From positions 1 through 34,218 of the forward strand of contig DUOJ01000094.1 of the NCBI GenBank assembly GCA_012838895.1: a DNA stretch of 34,218 nucleotides. Reading direction: 5' to 3'. This document shows, one piece after another, positions 1 through 8,832 of this stretch (its first letter is position 1; each line of letters begins with the position of its first letter). A program made the translations under genes and the position numbers. The DNA comes from Spirochaetales bacterium. GTDB lineage: Bacteria; Spirochaetota; Spirochaetia; Sphaerochaetales; Sphaerochaetaceae. Below the pieces are notes generated by a model, which was not told the DNA's origin, did not search any database, and saw only the letters and a program-made list of their open reading frames with translations.

Positions 1-14
1 GCAAGGAGGCAGTT

Positions 15-953
15 TTGTTTATTATTGGCGACATCTTGTTATTTGCAGTCACCTCCTTGGTTCTCTCAATCACCTGTTTATCAATTTTGCTCCATGTTAG
101 AGCCCGCGACACCTACACGCGAGAATTTCTATTAGTCTTAATTCCCCTTTGTCTCCAAGTTTGTGCGAGCTCCTTAATAAACTACATCCACCGTGTCTAC
201 CCTCCCCAACTGTTGGCAGGCAAAGCTTACGAGATCTTCTGCCTCTGGATTAGTCTCTCCTCTATTTTGATGACCACTATCCTCCTATTTACAACCAGTC
301 GTTACCTGATCTCCCTCTTACCAGCAACGCCTAAACAACGAAAAATTGGAGAGCAGATAATGATGGTTATAGTACTCCTCTTCCTAGTGTTAAGCCTCTT
401 CTTCATAATAGGTAAAAGTCAGGGGTCTTGGGTCGTGGCTATGAACCTCACCTTTGGTTATCACCTTGTCTTTGCCAACGTCTTGATGGTTATCTATGGG
501 ATAACCTCTCTGGTCTATTATAAAAAGGCACTGGGGTGGGAACAGGAGAATCTACTCATTGGAATTAGTGCCTCTTTTCTCCCGTTAATCGTCACTTTCC
601 CCCTAGATATGATCTTCTTTAGAGACCACATCTTTAAGCTCTCCTTCTTAACCTTTGTAATTTTTATCGTCTTCTTATACACCTTTATCAGTCGACGTTA
701 TTTCCAAGAGCACGAACCTCCTCGCCCTAAAGGGGGTGTCTCTAAAGAGGTGTTGACATCGATGGGGATATCGACGCGTGAGGGGGAGATTATTGAACTG
801 CTCGTTGAAGGGAAGACAAACTCTGAAATTGCAGCGACTCTCTACATCTCGACCAATACGGTCAAGACTCACATTAAGAATATCTACTCTAAATTGGAAA
901 TCTCTAGCAGAATTCAACTCTTCGCCCTTTTGAGGGGCAAAGAGGAGAACTAG
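15..953 (+). CDS. Membrane-anchored LuxR-family transcriptional regulator (multi-TM N-terminus, C-terminal LuxR HTH)
   Basis: TTG start with AAGGAGG upstream (3-9); about 7 hydrophobic segments; C-terminal STREGEIIELLVEGKTNSEIAATLYISTNTVKTHIKNIYSKLEI is a canonical LuxR HTH. Confidence 0.85.
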   Translation: MFIIGDILLFAVTSLVLSITCLSILLHVRARDTYTREFLLVLIPLCLQVCASSLINYIHRVYPPQLLAGKAYEIFCLWISLSSILMTTILLFTTSRYLISLLPATPKQRKIGEQIMMVIVLLFLVLSLFFIIGKSQGSWVVAMNLTFGYHLVFANVLMVIYGITSLVYYKKALGWEQENLLIGISASFLPLIVTFPLDMIFFRDHIFKLSFLTFVIFIVFLYTFISRRYFQEHEPPRPKGGVSKEVLTSMGISTREGEIIELLVEGKTNSEIAATLYISTNTVKTHIKNIYSKLEISSRIQLFALLRGKEEN

Positions 954-958
954 TCGCT

Positions 959-2224
959 CTATTTTTTCTGACTAGGGGCAGTTCCTGATTGGGTCATATC
1001 GATTAAGCGATAAATAAATTGACGGTTATCAAGAAGTGGGCTGAGAGGTCTACCGTGGTGGAGACGACTAATAACCCTAGCAAAAAGCTCGGTCACATCG
1101 GCTTGGATAAACCACTCTTTATCGGTGAGGGTTTTATCGTGGAAGACAGCATTGGTCCCAATTACCCGATAGAAAACTCCCTCGCGGTAGGCTTGGTCAA
1201 ACTCCTCACGGGCATTGCCGTTGAAGAAGGGGAGAGAGACAAGACAAATTATCTTCTCAGCTCCAAAGTTCTTCAGCTCACGCATAGCGACCAAAAGAGT
1301 CCCTCCAGTGCCAATCATATCATCAGCCATGAGGACTGTTTTTCCTTTAACATCTCCCAATAGACTAATACTTCTAATATTGGAGTGGCGGGCATCCTTA
1401 CTCACAATTGAGTAGTCGCGCTCCTTGTAGAGGATTGCCAATGGGCGGTGGAGCGCTTCAGCATAGAACCGGTTACGTTGAACTGCTCCAGTGTCAGGGC
1501 TCACCACCACTAAATCGGGGTCATTAAAGTCGATTACTTTGTGGAGTTTAATTAAAACCTGGTAGCTAGCATGCAAGTTTTCAAGGTGGGTCTGGTTAAA
1601 GCAGTTCTCTATCTCCCTTGAGTGGATATCGAGGGTAATGATTCTCTCAACCCCCATATTCTCACACATCCTCCCAAACATTGCGGCTGTAAGGGCCTCA
1701 CGGGAACTCTTCTTGTGTTGCCTAGCGTAGGGATAAGTGGGTAACACCAGTGTTACACTATCGGCTCCGGCGTTTTTAATGGCATTGATAGTGGTAAAAA
1801 GGAACATAAGGTGGTCGTTAATTGAGAGACTTATGGGTTCATCAGAACCGTGAATCTTAATTGGGTAGGAGTTAGAGAGGTCGTAGACAATGAACAGGCG
1901 TAGCCCTCTAACAGGTTCTAGAATCTCAGCTTTCACCTCGCCATTGGCAAACCTCACATACTTAACCGGAATTTCAAAATTGGGACAGGTGAAGGTTTTT
2001 GGCTTCTTACCTCTCGGAATTCTCTTGTTTAAAAGATCGTCATTGAGGGTAACAATGTCGAGAAGCTCCTCAGGTGTCATGTTGTGACGTTTCACTAACG
2101 AAGAACTTAACTTCTGATAACGATCTAAATAGAGTCTCCTTAAATGCTTAAGAACTTTTCCAGTAAAGTATTCGGAGCCGGGTCCAGCTATTATCCCTAG
2201 CTTTTGGGGTTTAACTATGCTCAT
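959..2224 (-). CDS. prs: Ribose-phosphate pyrophosphokinase, long form
   Basis: PRTase motif VLMADDMIGTGGTL, VVSPDTGAVQRNRFYAEAL, DIHSREIENCF; N-terminal extension relative to the E. coli enzyme. Confidence 0.9.
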   Translation of the reverse strand: MSIVKPQKLGIIAGPGSEYFTGKVLKHLRRLYLDRYQKLSSSLVKRHNMTPEELLDIVTLNDDLLNKRIPRGKKPKTFTCPNFEIPVKYVRFANGEVKAEILEPVRGLRLFIVYDLSNSYPIKIHGSDEPISLSINDHLMFLFTTINAIKNAGADSVTLVLPTYPYARQHKKSSREALTAAMFGRMCENMGVERIITLDIHSREIENCFNQTHLENLHASYQVLIKLHKVIDFNDPDLVVVSPDTGAVQRNRFYAEALHRPLAILYKERDYSIVSKDARHSNIRSISLLGDVKGKTVLMADDMIGTGGTLLVAMRELKNFGAEKIICLVSLPFFNGNAREEFDQAYREGVFYRVIGTNAVFHDKTLTDKEWFIQADVTELFARVISRLHHGRPLSPLLDNRQFIYRLIDMTQSGTAPSQKK

Positions 2225-2345
2225 AGCTCAACAGTACCACAATTGAGGGGGCCAATTCAATCCTGTTAAGGCTACATTTTGGGTATCGACACCTAACTAT
2301 AACTGTATTATTATTTAGTTATAACATTTCTGTGAGGGTAGCAAT

Positions 2346-2888
2346 ATGCGAAGAATTTTTATTGTGCTATTGCTAATTTTCCTTTCATCTACTCTAATTT
2401 TTGCACGTCCAACAAGGGGGATTGCAATAGGAGCTCAGGTCGGACCACTAGCCACTGGCGTTGTAGCCGACTTCCGATTAGGACCAGTCGCACTCAGCTT
2501 AAGTCTTGGAACTCCCCTGATGATAAACTACATCTTGAGTCAGACTGGGGATGTTTTTGAGGACGATATTGGTAGTATCGCCCCATTCTTCATGGTGGGG
2601 GGAGACTTCACTTATCCAATAGCACTAGGAGAACACTTTAACCTAAAGATTGGTCTAAGCACCCTAGCCGGTACCGATTTTGAGTACGGCATTATTGGAA
2701 TAGCTGGTGGAACTATTAAGGGAGAGTATTGGATCCCTAACAAAAAGATTGGAATCTTTATGCACATGGATGTCCCAGTTATGGCCTACATTGCGGGATC
2801 TGAAATTGAGTCTGCAGCGATATTCAACTGGGCAATCCCTATTTTAGGAATCTTCACCACAAGTGCTGGCGTTTTGTGGGGCTTTTAG
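2346..2888 (+). CDS. Exported hypothetical protein, possible small outer-membrane beta-barrel
   Basis: SD GAGGGT; signal peptide MRRIFIVLLLIFLSSTLIFA; alternating hydrophobic pattern; C-terminal Phe (VLWGF). Confidence 0.6.
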   Translation: MRRIFIVLLLIFLSSTLIFARPTRGIAIGAQVGPLATGVVADFRLGPVALSLSLGTPLMINYILSQTGDVFEDDIGSIAPFFMVGGDFTYPIALGEHFNLKIGLSTLAGTDFEYGIIGIAGGTIKGEYWIPNKKIGIFMHMDVPVMAYIAGSEIESAAIFNWAIPILGIFTTSAGVLWGF

Positions 2889-4259
2889 CTACCACCTCAA
2901 GAGTTGACCAGCAACTGGAGATAGATTTTTATAGCTCTTGAGAACTTCTTTGAGCCCTTCCTCCCCCTTTGAGCGGAGGGAGAGGTTCTCTTTAATTTTC
3001 TGATCAAGATTTAGATTTCCGCTAGTGCCTACTGAGGTGCGCCCTTTTATCACATTAATGGGGTCCCAATTTCCCACTTGGTTTAGATTCTTGCCCACTT
3101 TAAGATAAATTTCTCTGAAAGAGTCCCCCTCGATGACCCTCTTAAGGACCTCATCGGTGGCAAAGATCTCAGGAGAGAACCCCTTGAGGAGGGCCTCTTC
3201 ATTGACAACTAATTTATCGATGGTAAGGGATAACACCCTCACCGAAAGGAGGGTCGCCTTAGCGGCACTGAAGAGGGGGGCTTTGGTATCTTGGAAATCA
3301 CGGTTATAACCCGAAGGGAGACTCCTAATAATTGACTTTATCTGTAGCGAGGCGGCCGAGACGAGGGCACTACGACTCCTAATTAGTTCTAAGCCATCTG
3401 GATTCTTCTTTTGAGGCATGATAGAGCTCCCGGTACACAGCTCCGCTGGGAGGGAGAAATAGCCAATCTCGGGGAGGGTGAAGAGGAGAAGGTCTTGGGC
3501 CAATTTGCTCAAAGTGAGGGTGATGTAATCACAAGTATCGACCACTATTGCTTCAAATTTTCCCCGGCTGTTGTTAGCATAGAGGACATTGTTTTGAACG
3601 CGACTAAACCCCATTTGCTGAGCTCCATACTCACGGTCCAGGGGAAGAGGGGTGCCGTAAGAGGCGGCTGAACCTAAGGGACTCTGATTGAGGAGGTGAA
3701 TTAGATTAAAGAGGAGATGGGCCTCATCTAAGAGCTCTTCGCCAAAGCTGGCCCCCCAAAGCCCCACTGAAGAGGGCATCGCCAGTTGCATATGGGTGCG
3801 CCCCGCCATTGGAAGAGCGGCGTGCTCCTGTGCAAAGGTGAAGAGGGTCTCAACAAGGGCAGTCACTTCACTTAACAGGGTGAGGACAAACTCCCGCATC
3901 CAGAGTCTCAGCGCTGTTTGGACTTGGTCGTTACGACTACGACCGGTGTGGATCTTCTTACCCGCCTCCCCCACCGCTTTGGTTAAAAAGTTCTCAATCG
4001 CCGTGTGGCAATCTTCGTCCTTCAGGGTAATAGGGAACTCCCCCTTCTGATGGAGGGTAATAATCACACTTAAGTTCTCTTCAAGGTCTAAGAGCTCCTT
4101 TTCATTCAACAACCCCGCCTTGTGTAAAACTCTGGCATGGGCAATTGAACCGAGGGCATCGGCCCCCACAAGGTTGTTATCTAGTAGATAATCTTCTCCA
4201 ACGGTAAAACTCTCAATTAAGGCATCAAGAGCCTCTCCCTTATCCCAAAGTTTCCCCAT
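2889..4259 (-). CDS. argH: Argininosuccinate lyase
   Basis: GSSIMPQKKNPDGLELIR signature, HTGRSRNDQVQTALRLW; internal ATG (MGKLWDKG) preceded by GAGGAGG is the likely start. Confidence 0.93.
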   Translation of the reverse strand: MGKLWDKGEALDALIESFTVGEDYLLDNNLVGADALGSIAHARVLHKAGLLNEKELLDLEENLSVIITLHQKGEFPITLKDEDCHTAIENFLTKAVGEAGKKIHTGRSRNDQVQTALRLWMREFVLTLLSEVTALVETLFTFAQEHAALPMAGRTHMQLAMPSSVGLWGASFGEELLDEAHLLFNLIHLLNQSPLGSAASYGTPLPLDREYGAQQMGFSRVQNNVLYANNSRGKFEAIVVDTCDYITLTLSKLAQDLLLFTLPEIGYFSLPAELCTGSSIMPQKKNPDGLELIRSRSALVSAASLQIKSIIRSLPSGYNRDFQDTKAPLFSAAKATLLSVRVLSLTIDKLVVNEEALLKGFSPEIFATDEVLKRVIEGDSFREIYLKVGKNLNQVGNWDPINVIKGRTSVGTSGNLNLDQKIKENLSLRSKGEEGLKEVLKSYKNLSPVAGQLLRW

Positions 4260-4293
4260 AGGAACCTCCTCATGGGGCAAGTTTAGTTGAACT

Positions 4294-4341
4294 CACCTCA
4301 AATGGTCAATCAAATTACCCTTCGAGAGGGTAATTGAGGTG
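4294..4341 (+). promoter_or_regulatory. Putative SD-sequestering nested hairpin in the 5' UTR of the LTD lipoprotein gene
   Basis: CACCTC (4294-4299) complements the SD GAGGTG (4336-4341); between them a 9-bp perfect stem AATTACCCT-TCGAG-AGGGTAATT (4313-4335). Confidence 0.45.
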
Positions 4342-4351
4342 GGGGAAACCG

Positions 4352-5323
4352 ATGAAAAAGGTATTTTTTTGGTCAATACTGCTCCTCTTTACCCTAGCCA
4401 CCTCAAGCTGCGAAGCTCAAAGTCAAAGTGAATTTATAAACGTGTTGGCAGGTAGAGAGCAACAAGGGCCAATTCTTATGGGGGGTCGAGCCATTGATGA
4501 GAATCAGGCTATTTACTCTTTTGATAAACTAATCTTTTGTGACCTAAAAGATTTTAAAGTTGTCGACTCTTATAACACAGTAATAGCTCTTCACCCCTAC
4601 GAAGAGGGGGTGACGGTCACTTTTAAAAACAAATTGCCACCAGGCGAGCGTACCGATATTGAGGGGCGGGTGCGTGATGCCAGTGGCAACACCCTCTCTT
4701 TTAGGTGTGGGGTTTGGGGTTATAACCCACAAGTCCCCCACCTCTTAATCAGCGAGTTCACCACCAAGGGGAGTGGCAACAACCCCGACCGAATAGAACT
4801 TTTAGCCCTCTCGAATGGCGATTTAGCAGGGGTGACCATCTTTGATGGGGTAAATAGTGATTGGGATAGTGAAGTAATCCTTCCCCCCTATAAAGTAAAA
4901 AAAGGGGATTACATCGTGGTGCAGTATAACCAAGAGTTGAGTGGTAAACACCCGATTGAATTTTATGGGGGCGAAGCTGGTTTAGGGTCCAACAATGGGG
5001 TTATTACCCTCTACGATGCCCCTAATGGGGAGATTATCGATGCTGTGGTCTACAGCAACCGCACCAGTGATAGCGATACTAACTATGGGGGATTTGGGAC
5101 AAGTAAGGTGTTCAAGAGAGTGGAAGCATTGAATAAAAGTGGCCAGTGGCTCCCCCTCCCAATTACCCCTGAAAGAGCTATTGATAGCACCAACTCTACG
5201 GCTACGCGTTCTTTTTGCCGTTCAGGAGAAACTGACACCAACACTAAAGGAGACTGGTACATCTGTGCTACCGGCAAAGCCAGTTTCGGGGGAGAAAACT
5301 CTGAAGAGGCTTACACCCCTTAG
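4352..5323 (+). CDS. Lipoprotein with lamin-tail-domain-like region
   Basis: Lipobox-like MKKVFFWSILLLFTLATSSC; LLISEFTTKGSGNNPDRIELLALSNGDLAGVTIFDG is LTD-like; SD GAGGTGGGG before ATG 4352. Confidence 0.7.
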   Translation: MKKVFFWSILLLFTLATSSCEAQSQSEFINVLAGREQQGPILMGGRAIDENQAIYSFDKLIFCDLKDFKVVDSYNTVIALHPYEEGVTVTFKNKLPPGERTDIEGRVRDASGNTLSFRCGVWGYNPQVPHLLISEFTTKGSGNNPDRIELLALSNGDLAGVTIFDGVNSDWDSEVILPPYKVKKGDYIVVQYNQELSGKHPIEFYGGEAGLGSNNGVITLYDAPNGEIIDAVVYSNRTSDSDTNYGGFGTSKVFKRVEALNKSGQWLPLPITPERAIDSTNSTATRSFCRSGETDTNTKGDWYICATGKASFGGENSEEAYTP

Positions 5324-5324
5324 A

Positions 5325-5346
5325 AGTGCCGGAGAGCTCCGGCACT
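5325..5346. terminator. Putative bidirectional terminator hairpin between convergent genes
   Basis: Perfect inverted repeat AGTGCCGGAG-AG-CTCCGGCACT located between two convergent stop codons; no clear U-tract. Confidence 0.5.
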
Positions 5347-5353
5347 AGTCGCT

Positions 5354-5674
5354 CTATATGTGTTTATTCACAAAGGCGTCAAGAGCAGCAAATGGCATAG
5401 CTCCGACTATTTGATCAACAATTTTACCATCTTTAAAGAGGATTAAGGTTGGGATACTTGAAATACTATATTTCTCAGCTAATTCCATCTGCTCATCAAC
5501 GTTGACCTTGCCAACATTAAGTTTTCCTGCATGTTTTTCGCTAAGTTTCGTCAAAACAGGCGCAACCATCTTACAAGGACCACACCAGACAGCCCAGAAA
5601 TCGACAAGCACGGGGACCTTAGATTTTAAGACCTCGTCTTCAAAATTAGCTTTAGTTAAAACTACTTCACTCAT
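5354..5674 (-). CDS. trxA: Thioredoxin
   Basis: WAVWCGPCKMVAPVL active site; SD GGAGG. Confidence 0.95.
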   Translation of the reverse strand: MSEVVLTKANFEDEVLKSKVPVLVDFWAVWCGPCKMVAPVLTKLSEKHAGKLNVGKVNVDEQMELAEKYSISSIPTLILFKDGKIVDQIVGAMPFAALDAFVNKHI

Positions 5675-5855
5675 TCATTCGCCTCCTACATTAAGTACGC
5701 CCCTAAATATACAACGGAGAGGGACAAAAGAAAAGGTAGATGAGGCTGTTATGTGACCTCATCACCCTCTTCATCAAGAAGAGAATACTTTTGGGTAATG
5801 CTACTTTTAAGACTCACCATTTAAGAACTAGCTCACTATACAGAGAATGATATAA

Positions 5856-5889
5856 TCGAAAGTTGGTCGCTTTTTAGACTAACTTTCGA
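5856..5889. other. 13-bp stem-loop in intergenic region, adjacent to a TATAAT box
   Basis: TCGAAAGTTGGTC-GCTTTTTA-GACTAACTTTCGA (one G-T pair), immediately 3' of TATAAT 5851-5856. Confidence 0.5.
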
Positions 5890-5994
5890 ATGGAGCATTG
5901 AGACTGTTAACTAATATAAAAGATCATCCAAAAAGGTGGTAATTACCAAGACCCACGCTAAGCCTTAAACCGATGAGATGGGAATAGTACATCT

Positions 5995-6053
5995 GGGGGC
6001 CTATCAATTCTTATTAGACAAAAGTCTCCTCAATTAGAAAAGAGAGAACCCCC
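5995..6053. repeat. 59-bp structured repeat, copy R1
   Basis: GGGGGCCTATCAATTCTTATTAGACAAAAGTCTCCTCAATTAGAAAAGAGAGAACCCCC; near-identical to 7917-7975; terminal GGGGG/CCCCC and inner AGAC-AAAA-GTCT pairings. Confidence 0.85.
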
Positions 6054-6078
6054 TTTAAAGCTATCGCTTTGAGATTGT

Positions 6079-7087
6079 TTATGCCAAAAGAGGTACTTGT
6101 CTACCCTGTAAATAATGGATTGTATCGGCAATTGTGGTCCTCATTTCCCTTGGATGATATGCCAAGGCTTTTGTTGCTTTTTCATGCGAGAAGTGCCCAT
6201 TGCTTTCTAAGGTGTACAATGAATATTTAGTAAATAAAGGCCTTTTATTTTTGATCTTTGCAATCCATTCAATCATTGGGAGCATTATTTTCGCTAACGA
6301 TATAGGTACACATATTTTTTTGGGTCCATTTGAGGCTATTTGCATATATTCTAAAAGTTCCTTAACCGTAAAAAATCGGTTTGAAAGAATATAACACTCG
6401 CCTACTTCTCCTTTATCCACAGCTGCAATACACCCCTTGGCTACATCTCTAACATCAACGAAATCATACCCACCGATTACTCCAGCTAGGAGCTTTCCGG
6501 AGATATAGTCCTTGGCAAGCTTAACGATATGGTTATTGCCATTATCATAGGGACCAATAATTCCAGATGGATGGACAACTACGGCATTCAATCCCTGTTC
6601 TACCGCCTCCAAAACAGCTTGTGTGGCTTCCGCTTTCGTCTTTGCGTAGGGGCCTATCACTTTATTAGGGGAAAAATTGGTTACTTCTTTTATTTCAGCT
6701 ATCTTTTTCGTCGAGGGAATTGCATGTACCGAACTCACGTAAATCAGTTTGTGGACATTATTAATCAAGCAAAGTTCAATTATGTTTTTTGTCCCCAACA
6801 CATTGACCTTGAACAAGAGGGGTATAACTCTACTCTCAATGCTGACAATCCCTGCTGCATGGATAACAACGACTTCGTAGCCTCTTAAATTTGAAAATAT
6901 TTCTTGAAGTGAGGCAATGTCGGTAACATCCCCCTTAAAGAATGATATGGTCCCATCATCTTCTCCGTGTTCATTGGGGAGAATCAATCCTCTAATTTCA
7001 CAGTCACTATCTTTTAGATATTTTATGATCGTACTGGCTAAATGACCGTTATACGTTCATCAAAACCTTTTTTAGATTTTTTTTCAT
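6079..7087 (-). pseudogene. NAD-dependent epimerase/dehydratase family gene with an N-terminal frameshift
   Basis: ATG at 7087 (MKKNLKKVLMN) and the main frame (YNGHLASTIIKYLKDSDCEIRGLILPNEH...) are out of frame near 7054; downstream resembles the extended SDR paralog at 32453-33466. Confidence 0.7.
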
Positions 7088-7090
7088 CTT

Positions 7091-7762
7091 TCACTTCACC
7101 ACCGCCTTATATCCAAAACCGTGCACTGTGACGATTTCAAAGTCTTTGCACTTAGAAAACTTATTGCGCAATCTTGTAATATAGACGTCTACTGTGCGCA
7201 ATCCAGTATCATTTTCAAGTCCCCAGTACTCATCAATAAGTTCACTGCGGGTAAAAATCTTCTTCGGGTAAGCTAGTAGCTTATATAGAATATTAAACTC
7301 CTTTACCGAAATAGGAACTTCCTCCCCATCAAGATATGCCCCCCTTTCATCTTTCACCAGCTCTAAGCTACCAATTTTGAGTCTGTTCTCGTTTGCAATA
7401 TTGGCGCGTCGCAGTAAAGCACCCACCCGCAAAACCATTTCATCCATATCAATGGGTTTAACCATGTAGTCATCAATGCCAAGCCGAAAGCCTTTTTGTT
7501 TGGAGGTAAAATCGTCAAGAGAAGAGATAAACAAAATTGGAATAGTTTTGTTCTGTTCTCGAATTGTTTTAGCAAATTTAAAACCATCCTCTCTTGGCAT
7601 CATGATGTCGGAGATAATGAGGCTATACAGATTGCTATACATAAGGTCATATGCCTCACTGGGGTTCAAGCACCCCTTTGCTGCATAACCGTTGTTATTG
7701 AGGTAGGTACAGACAATTTGATTAAATTGTTTATCGTCTTCAACAACTAGTATGTTAACCAT
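7091..7762 (-). CDS. OmpR/PhoB-family response regulator (receiver + winged helix)
   Basis: ILVVEDD, SDIMMPREDG, KPIDMDEM, C-terminal TRSELIDEYWG...RTVDVYITRLRNKF...VHGFGYKAV; ATG 7762 preceded by GGAGGG. Confidence 0.92.
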   Translation of the reverse strand: MVNILVVEDDKQFNQIVCTYLNNNGYAAKGCLNPSEAYDLMYSNLYSLIISDIMMPREDGFKFAKTIREQNKTIPILFISSLDDFTSKQKGFRLGIDDYMVKPIDMDEMVLRVGALLRRANIANENRLKIGSLELVKDERGAYLDGEEVPISVKEFNILYKLLAYPKKIFTRSELIDEYWGLENDTGLRTVDVYITRLRNKFSKCKDFEIVTVHGFGYKAVVK

Positions 7763-7916
7763 ATTGATTCCCTCCATATTTCATAACTGCCACTACAGTA
7801 TAAAGCATAGATGTTTCTCAATTGTTAAAAAAAGTGGTTATCTGAAAAATTTCCATGTATTAGTTGTTGTGCTACTCAATGTGATTCTTTTTGATACCTT
7901 TGCCCACATAGACGAA

Positions 7917-7975
7917 GGGGCTCTATCAATTATTATTAGACAAAAGTCTCCTCAAATAACAAAAGAGAGAACCCC
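7917..7975. repeat. 59-bp structured repeat, copy R2
   Basis: GGGGCTCTATCAATTATTATTAGACAAAAGTCTCCTCAAATAACAAAAGAGAGAACCCC; same orientation as R1, just 3' of ssb. Confidence 0.85.
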
Positions 7976-7987
7976 ATTTAGGGGGAC

Positions 7988-8359
7988 CTACTCCTCTTCT
8001 GAAATCTCCTCTTTTTCACTTCGTCTTGATGTGTCACTTTGGAATTCGACATGTTCAGCCACTACAATATATTTCTCCCTAGGACGCCCCTCTTCATCGT
8101 TCCACCGATCCTGCTTAAGGCGTCCCACGACCCGCACTCCCCGCCCCTTTTTTAGGTATTTATCGCAGTTTTCAGCTAAGGGACCCCAGGTGTCAATATT
8201 GATATAGGTGACCTCATTGATTAGCTCCTTCTCTTTATTACGGTAGTAGTAGTTAGCCGCAATCGAGAAACTACAGACACTCTTGCCACTGGGCAAAATT
8301 GTTAAGTTGGGGTCGTGGGTTAAATTCCCCTCAATTAGTACGCTGTTTAGATTATTCAT
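7988..8359 (-). CDS. ssb: Single-stranded DNA-binding protein
   Basis: OB-fold pattern MNNLNSVLIEGNLTHDPNLTILPSGKSVCSFSIAANYYYR...GRGVRVVGRLKQDRW; acidic C-terminus; SD AAGGAGA. Confidence 0.9.
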   Translation of the reverse strand: MNNLNSVLIEGNLTHDPNLTILPSGKSVCSFSIAANYYYRNKEKELINEVTYINIDTWGPLAENCDKYLKKGRGVRVVGRLKQDRWNDEEGRPREKYIVVAEHVEFQSDTSRRSEKEEISEEE

Positions 8360-8427
8360 AAAATCTCCTTTCTAAAGTTCTCTATCTGAATAACCTCAAC
8401 ACCCCCCTTTCTGCATCGCTTATTGAG

Positions 8428-8832
8428 TTGAAAAAGAGAACCAGAGCCTATCATGGGATGATAGGTGAGCGTGTATGTGCAATAAAAAGGGTAGGTTTTC
8501 GCCTCAACAAAGATAGGGTATTTAACACCCCTTTTGGGCGATATAGTTTTCACTATCTCCCCGAAGAATTGTTCTCTTTAGCCTTAATGCCGGCAGAAAA
8601 GCAAGGTTATGGCTTTCGTTTAGCCACTGCCGAGAAAGCCCTCTTAAATACTCTCTACAAAATCAGGGGGATTTCACCAACTAAGCAGGGGGTTATAGAT
8701 TTAATCTACGCCGATTTAAGGCTAAATCAAGAGTGTCTGCAAGAACTCGATTGGGAGACTATGGCAGATTTAGCGCCACTCTGCATCAGTACGACAATTC
8801 ATAATTTTATTAAGTGGAGAGAAGAACTATGA
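8428..8832 (+). pseudogene. Truncated AbiEi-like antitoxin remnant
   Basis: AYHGMIGERVCAIKRVGF...FNTPFGRYSFHYLPEELF...GFRLATAEKALLNTLY resembles the AbiEi C-terminal domain; the N-terminal winged helix is absent. Confidence 0.55.

Noticed and set aside
949-962. 14-mer ACTAGTCGCTCTAT at the LuxR/prs junction, repeated at the lipoprotein/trxA junction (5344-5357)
   Set aside because: Both copies sit next to a minus-strand stop codon, but a 14-mer match in 34 kb is expected by chance about once or more; no supporting structure at the first site
7752-8207. 151-aa + strand ORF spanning R2 and antisense to ssb
   Set aside because: Covers a repeat and the reverse strand of a conserved gene; no protein-like features
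8356-8553. 65-aa minus-strand ORF upstream of ssb
   Set aside because: Antisense to the AbiEi-like remnant, whose frame shows family-like motifs; no SD or motif on this strand
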